From Pyrocephalus nanus (lineage: Eukaryota; Chordata; Aves; Passeriformes; Tyrannidae), in contig CM076263.1 of assembly GCA_038380795.1 (NCBI GenBank), forward strand, positions 8,422,709 through 8,486,708: a DNA stretch of 64,000 bases. Direction: 5' to 3'. Of the stretch, positions 57,931 to 64,000 are shown in pieces. How positions within the stretch are numbered: position 1 is the stretch's first letter; the number at the start of each line of letters is the position of its first letter. Both the position numbers and the translations under genes were made by a program. The notes below the pieces were generated by a model. The model ran no database searches. It was not told the DNA's origin and saw only the letters and a program-made list of their open reading frames with translations.

Positions 57931-60479
57931 TCCCCATTATTCTAACCTATAGTCCCTGCTCGGTGTTGCAGAAGAAAGCAGCATACCCAGGTCAGTGCCC
58001 TGGGGAGAATTCCTCCAAATTTTGGTGATAGGTTGCTGAGGTTTGCTTGCATGCTGCTAGCAGATTCTGAAAGGGGTTGGTGGTCTAGGTGCTGTCCCTG
58101 GGATGCCTCTTCCTACAAGAACTAACAGTTGAACAGGAGAGATGAACAAAATAAGAGAGGGCGAGCTGCGCCAAGGGCAAGCTGGATGGATGGGGAAACT
58201 GAGGCACGCATGTTTCCTGTGCTTCTTTCCAGCACACACCTCATGTTTAGGTGCTTGGTATGCAGGGTCTAGTCCCTGTTGCACTCATTAGTGTTGCAGT
58301 CAGCATGGGCATTTTCCTAGGAGATGCTGGATCTTGTCATTTGGTCAGAGCAGGCTGGCTGGGTTCTAGGCTGGTTTTGTGAATTGCTCTTCATGCTCAT
58401 GGCCAGAGCTTGGATGCCACAGGTGCTCTCAGAGGGAGAAAACAGGGAAACAAAGGCAGTGGTGTCTTGCATTCGTGCACTTTGAAGTTTTATCATCCCA
58501 AACCCTGACCTCCAACCATTGGAGCATTCCCATTTCCTGGAAGGGCTCTGTCCTTCCAGGGTCCATCTATTTTTAGGAGGAGCTGTATTCTGGACAGTGT
58601 CCATTGCAGATGCTCTTTGCCTCCTCCTCTTGGCCCCTCGCCAGGGACACCGTTTGGGCTATCTGCTGGTGGGGCAGACCTCAACAAGATTCCTCCAGAG
58701 CAGAACAGAGGTGGCACTGTGCTGGGCACGGGGACACTCAGGGGGCTATTGCTGCCCAGGAGTGCTGGGGAGGGCCAGCAAACCCACACTGCCCTTCCCG
58801 TTAACTGTTGGAAAGGGCATTTAACTATGATCTGGATACCAGCAGGACACGGTGCCAGCTTCACTGTGGGACAGGCGAGGGCACTTCCTGGGCCAGGTGG
58901 TACCCGGTGCTTGGTGGTGCCCGGTGTCGGTCCGTTCACTAGGATGACACTAGGGGGCACGAGATCTGCTGGAATTCCTTTGTTGGGGATGGGAAAGGAG
59001 GATGCAAAGCTGCTCTTGACCCTTCAAGCCCCGTACATCTTTCCCCTGCACGTTTTGTAGGATTCTGAGTGTTAAACAGCAAGAGCTGCCCCGGGTAACT
59101 AGTCCTGGTGCCAGGGCAGGAGACAGGTCTCCGGATGGTGCTCCACTGGATCTGTCTCTGGCCGTGGGAGCAACAGCAGTAAGGATGGGAGCGCTCAGCC
59201 AGAAACATCTCTGAAGCGAGGAGATGGTTGCAGCCAGAGGGCAAGGGAATCTCCAGGGAATCTGGGAAATCCAGGAAAACACCTAGCATGGTTTAAATGC
59301 CTCTCCAGAGGCATTATCCAGAGCAGGGATTAAGTTAGGTTCAGGGCTGGCTTTCAAGATGCAGCATGTTACGGTTTCATTTTCTGCTGGTTGTTAAGTT
59401 CATGTGTGATGTCTCCTCAGGGTCATGTTTTCCCAAAGCAGCAGAAACTTTAGAGAGTCTGATTTAAAGAATGGTTCTGATCATTATGAAACATTGTGTG
59501 TATGTGTCTGTGTGTGTGTGTATTATACATGTGTCCATGTATATATCTGGGTGGGGTGCAAAGAACATGTTTTTGAAGGTGTGTTTATGCATTTCTGCAT
59601 ATGTTCAGCTGTAATATTGTCCGCTGTCCCTAAAATCTATTATTCCAGCTGTGAATGCGTGTATGTATATTAAAACACTGTATATTGGAGTCTTTCTCTC
59701 TTGTTATAACAAACCTTACAGAAAGCAAATAAAGAGACATTGTTCTCATAGAAGGCTTGCAAGGGCTCAATATTTATGTTCTATGAATTTTGATAGTTTT
59801 TGTTCATTTTGTTCATCGTGTTTGCAGTTATGATGGTGGGTTGTTTGGTTTGGTTTTTTTTTTTTTTTTGGCTATCTACTTAAAATTTTGTGCTAGTGGG
59901 AAACTGAAAACATTTGGATCGTTTCAGTTTATTCATTACCTAATGAAAACAGAACTCGAGCTTCTGGATTGAAATGTTGATGCTTGATAACATTCTGGCA
60001 TATTAATTTCTAAATGGTTAGGGGGTTTTTTTAATGCCTTCTGTTGCCAGCTACCAGGCTTCTTTGCTGGAGCACTGCTGCTCTCACAAGCCCCCGGGCA
60101 ATATTTTTAGTAGGACACTGACGCATCGCAAACACTCCTGTTCTCCGAGAAAAAGCTTTGCTGACTGTTGTTGAAAGTAGCACTAGGATGGCTAGAAACG
60201 AGAGATCAGAGGAGGACGATGCTGCTGCTGCGTCAGTGCGTTTGCTTTATGCCTCTGATGGAGGTTTTCTGTCAGGCTGTGCAGGTGCGTGCCTGGACGG
60301 ATGTAAGGGTACTTCCCCAGCTGGTTTCTGAGACAGGACTGAGGAGCAGGGGTTTATTTATTTTGAAATGCCTTGTGAAGTGGAAGGAGGTCCGGGGAGA
60401 AGTGCCGAGTTTACTTTTAAGTCAATTAGGGATCGTTTCTGAAGGCGTGACATGGTTTGAAGAGGACAGGGTGATTTGT
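57931..60479. other. No gene recognised
   Basis: Unique sequence with overlapping GC-driven frames around 58490-59290. It also has a GT-rich microsatellite at 59494-59552, a TTGTTATAACAA palindrome at 59701-59712 and a T18-type tract near 59852-59869. The 59880-60200 block is AT-leaning and non-repetitive. Confidence 0.5.
59494..59552. repeat. GT/AT-rich degenerate microsatellite
   Basis: Interrupted (TG)n passing into TATA-like dinucleotides. Simple repeat. Confidence 0.9.
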
Positions 60480-60484
60480 CTGAA

Positions 60485-60570
60485 AGTGTTACCTAATTAG
60501 AGGGTATAGTCAGGGCTCTAATTAGCCGTGACACCCTAAAGATGTCATCGAAGCCCTCTCGAGGCACTGC
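60485..60570. promoter_or_regulatory. Paired CTAATTAG element (putative homeodomain-bound enhancer)
   Basis: Two exact copies of the 8-bp palindrome CTAATTAG lie at 60493-60500 and 60518-60525, 25 bases apart centre to centre, with GTGTTACC before and GTGACACC after. CTAATTAG/TAATTA is the preferred core of many Antp-, paired- and LIM-type homeodomain proteins, and duplicated sites favour cooperative binding. The sequence lies about 5.5 kb downstream of the CpG island and passes into a locally CpG-rich stretch (60540-60670). Confidence 0.4.
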
Positions 60571-63500
60571 TGATCCGGCATCGTGGCTGCGAGCTGTCTG
60601 GTCAGCGTGGCCATGCATGGCCGGAGCTGCCGCCCTCTGTCTCAGAGGCAGCTCGGTCCCGGCGCTGGAAGAAACTGTTTTCCTTTCAGGTGACTTGTGA
60701 TGCCCTCTGGGGCTGCTGCCAACATCGAGTGATGCTCATAAAATCACAGAGTGAAAGAAAAGCTGCAGCAGTTGGAAGAATTAATACCGGTGCCCATTAT
60801 GTGGGAAATCTCTCGCTTTTCTCCGGGGGAATCGCTTTCTGCTGCTCCCTGCCTGGGGGAGGCTGGAGGAGGAAGACTGTAAGGGTTTGCAATAAGTGAT
60901 GCCGTACTAACAGCTGGTGGAGGAATCGTGACCCCTTTCTTAGCATTGCCTGACAGAGGGGACATGGGATCAACTGAACTCTGGCTTGCCCAGACCTGGT
61001 TGTATTTAAATACTATGCAACACACCCTGTGAGGGGAGAACTGGTGCGGGAAGTGATACAAGAAATCCTCGCTAAGTGAAAGGCTGCTGGGAAGGCTTTA
61101 TCCTAGTGCTGGAAGCAGCTTGCAGCCTGGACCTCCACTGGACCAAACCTGGGTGGTGGATGGTTGGCGCCCCTGTGAGAGGAGGGGCTGGGATTTGGTT
61201 CCTCTGGGACTGCTCTCAATCCCTGTTCTTTATGCATCGACACCATTGGTATTTTCTGAGTTGGTTCAGTCTGCCCTGTGAGGAGAGGACAGTATGAGCT
61301 GCCCATTCCCACCAGAGGTGCTAAGAGCCAGTGGGAGCCAGGTAGATCCAGGGAGCTAGCTGGTGGATGAGTGCAAGAACAGGGCCTGTCGTCAGTGAGC
61401 AAAAGTGTTCCATCCTCTGTTAGGGTTGAGGTCCCCGTTGCTGTCAGAGCCCTCCAAATTTCCAGGAGAGAGAAGCAGTGGGTGGCTCAGACCTTCACTG
61501 CCGGAAGGAGATACTGTTACTCCTGTTTCAATGGGAAGAAATGGAGATTCTCAGGGCAAGGATATTCTCTGTGTGTTTCCTCTGTACCCTGAGCAGCCTG
61601 GCTCTGCGAAGGGGCTGGTGACCCTGAGCTTTTATAGGTAGTACTGCCTGCCTCTGAAAGCAAACACACAACCAGGCACATCCCCGTGCTAACAGTTACC
61701 GAGGGATGTGCCTGCTTTTAATTATGTGAGTGTTAAGCTAGTGAATTCATTTTGTTCACAAAGTTGCAGCCTGGTATTTTCCTGATTCTCATGGTCTCTC
61801 GTGGCTTTCCCAGACTCTGGAATACATATGAAATTAACTTGGAGACTGGGTGTAGTAACTTGCAGGACTCTGCCATGCAGTGCTGACCCATACAGCTATC
61901 CCTGCTCCAGGCTGATGCTATGGTCTCCCAGTGCTGCAGGGAGGCACACTGCATTTTAGGGTGCCATGTTATAAGTGATGGATGGGGAACTCCCTTTGCT
62001 GGAACTTCACAAGCTGATCAGCACAGATGGGTTGGGTACCCTGGGGCCAGGCATGAGATTTGGTTGTGAAATTAATAAAGAAACCTGTATAATAAAACAA
62101 CCTTATATCTGCTTGTACCACAGGTACACTCTGCAGCATGATCCTTTTGTCTGGGGCCTAAAAAATGCTGGTGATAATGAGGACACATCCTCTCCTGTGG
62201 TTAGAGGTGGTTCTCAGATGCAAAGGGCAGGCAGCCTGTGCCAGACTTCAACCAGTGTGTGATTTACCCTCCTCTGTGCAACTGAACTAAGGGCTTGAAA
62301 AATAAATATGTTAAAAAGAAGGATAGAGAACAAAAGGCTGCTGCTGCTCTGAAATTCGATCAAAAAAAGCTCTGTCCAGTCCTCTGGGCTTCTCACTTAA
62401 TGAAGAGCTCCAGAAATAACAGCATTATGGTAAAGTGCACCCACAGATAACTGTGGGCTTGGGGAGGGGTCTGCTTTGTTCTTGAGACACCTGGATGAAG
62501 TGTATTTTGGATATTTTTGTTGCCCAAAGGGTGGGTCGTTCTCGCTCCCTGAATCTGAAGCCACTTAATGCTGCCTGGGACGCCTCAGCTTCGAAATCCT
62601 TGTCTAGCCTGTTGTCTCTCCCCCGGCACGCCAGACACCCGTATGGGTGGGAGGCTGTTGGATTTGGGAGCCTGGCTGGTGGGGGTGGAAAAATCACGTT
62701 GAGCTGCTGATACTGTTTTTCCCAGCTCAGTTCGGAGTGGTTTCCTCTTGTCCCATATCCCGGCCATGTGCAGGGCGGCCGATTGCCCACACGTGTTGCA
62801 CAGACACGTTTCCGTGCCGGCTCTTTGTGCCTGCCCACCTATTTGCAGCTGGGGGAGCTGAAGCTGCTCTTTCTTGTGATTCATAAAAAAAGTCTCTCTC
62901 TGGATGGAGTTGTCTGTGCTTTTATTGACCTGGTTCCGGGAATGACAGAGGCTTTTCCATCTCCTGGATGCATGATTTCTACAAGTGCTCTGGACCAGGG
63001 GCCGGCTCTTGCTGCTGGTGTGTTTCCAGTCCTCCTAACATGATTAGTTTGACAGGCCCATTGGTATGTTGGCAAGTCTAGTTTTTATTTCGTGCATGAA
63101 AGTAAGTGCTATGACAGGGCACAGAGCACCAGCTAATGCTGAAATCTGTGCAGGAGGGAGCATTTTGGCAGGACCATATTTTTGGCCATGCCACAGATGT
63201 GCTATGCCACCTAGCAGAAACCCCTTGCCCTTTTGGTGGGGCATGCCTGTCATGTCCCAAGTACCAGAATGTTTTAGAGGGTCCTCCTTTTTGGCTGCAG
63301 TTGGAGCTGTTTTGCCAGGAGAAGGTGCAGTTTTAGCTCTGTGAAACCGAAGTGTTGCAGGACATCCCAAGCATGCACCTGGGGACTCCCAGTGAAGGTA
63401 TTAATTCTTCAGAAGTCCAGCCAGCTACTATTAACCATTTCCCATTGGTACACCCTGCTTGCTGAGCTCCTTCTTTGTGAGTGTTGCTCTCTCACAGCAA

Positions 63501-64000
63501 TGCTGAGATGCACCATGTTCTTGGAGCTTGCTTAGATGGGGCAAGGACTGGAAAGGCGATCATCAGTGCTCAGTATCTCCACTGTGTGCAGTGCTTTTTC
63601 TAGACAGACACGATTGCTGTCCAGACGCATTTGCTGTTGCCCAGCCCTCCTTGCTCTGCATCAGCCACTGGCTTGTTCATCTGCAAAGCAAGGATGAGGA
63701 GTAACTTCCCCAACAGCCATGGTGGGTCCTTGACTTCAGGGGCATGCAGTATTTGTGCTTCCTAGTTTTGGTACACCTTAACCTGCAGTCAGGCCAGCCA
63801 GTGCTGGGGTTTTTTAACAAGCAGGGCTGCCTTATGCACAGGGGAGAGCCAGCTGTGCATTGATGGATTCACTGTCTCCCCAGTGCTGGAAGAGGAAAGG
63901 AGAAGACATGACTTGCCCGGGTCAGAAGAACCAATGGCAAAGGACATGTTGATGATTTTGACTTTGCTTCTCACAACAAGGGATTGTTCTGGCCTGTCTT
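60571..64000. other. No gene recognised to the window end
   Basis: Unique sequence of moderate GC. The opening part (60571-60670) is CpG-enriched. Open frames of up to 137 codons near 62425-62840 and 63040-63370 overlap on both strands and have no recognised domains. Confidence 0.5.

Noticed and set aside
60735..60790. Possible CR1 terminus ('aaaatcacagagtg')
   Set aside because: Only the first dozen bases resemble the reversed CR1 end; the rest does not follow the CR1 tail.
1..64000. CRISPR arrays, tRNA or rRNA genes, prokaryotic operons, phage modules
   Set aside because: I saw no regularly spaced repeats, no tRNA A/B-box pattern or rRNA words that I recognise, and the repeat content is that of a bird nuclear genome.

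Overview
The window looks like nuclear DNA of a bird, probably neoavian and possibly a passerine, and it is almost entirely non-coding. The main evidence is repeats: several CR1 LINE 3' ends with the avian terminal signature (tandem ATTCTGTG, or CAGAATCACAG on the other strand, next to the GGTTTGGGTTGGAAG type of tail), and one solo LTR of a kind common in bird genomes. Codon use, ORF lengths and base composition give no sign of a prokaryote, organelle or virus. I found no protein-coding gene that I can support. The long open frames are what chance allows in 64 kb of moderately GC-rich DNA, or they are readings through simple repeats.

Layout. 0-5 kb: a young CR1, two old CR1/L3-like LINE remnants on the + strand, a pair of hairpin-forming sequences near 2 kb, and a solo LTR at 4.28-4.73 kb. 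5-17 kb: unremarkable unique sequence with one CR1 scrap and a perfect 12-bp inverted repeat at 11.37 kb. 17-26 kb: a CR1 with an internal tandem expansion, an old LINE remnant behind it, a Cys-rich minus-strand open frame near 20 kb that might be a terminal exon or decayed gene, and another CR1. 26-34 kb: a weak exon-like block, a minus-strand CR1 and the largest old LINE remnant. 39.7-40.8 kb: a mildly CpG-enriched stretch that passes into an AT-rich, palindrome-rich element. 43.45 kb: a CR1 tail. 47.0-47.5 kb: a GC/CpG-rich patch split by a run of 43 A. 54.0-54.8 kb: a GT/G-rich simple-sequence zone leading directly into the one convincing gene-related landmark, a CpG island at about 54.54-55.57 kb. 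That island has TATA-like boxes, an Sp1-type GC box and good splice-donor sequences on both strands. The island is best read as the promoter and non-coding first exon(s) of a gene or lncRNA whose body lies mostly outside the window. 57.7 kb: a further old LINE remnant. 60.48-60.56 kb: a probable regulatory element with two CTAATTAG palindromes 25 bp apart.

No genes can be shown to work together here. The simplest picture is a gene-poor region around one CpG-island promoter, with a scatter of candidate cis-regulatory elements. Repeat identities rest on recalled consensus features and conservation is inferred from composition, because no alignment could be run.
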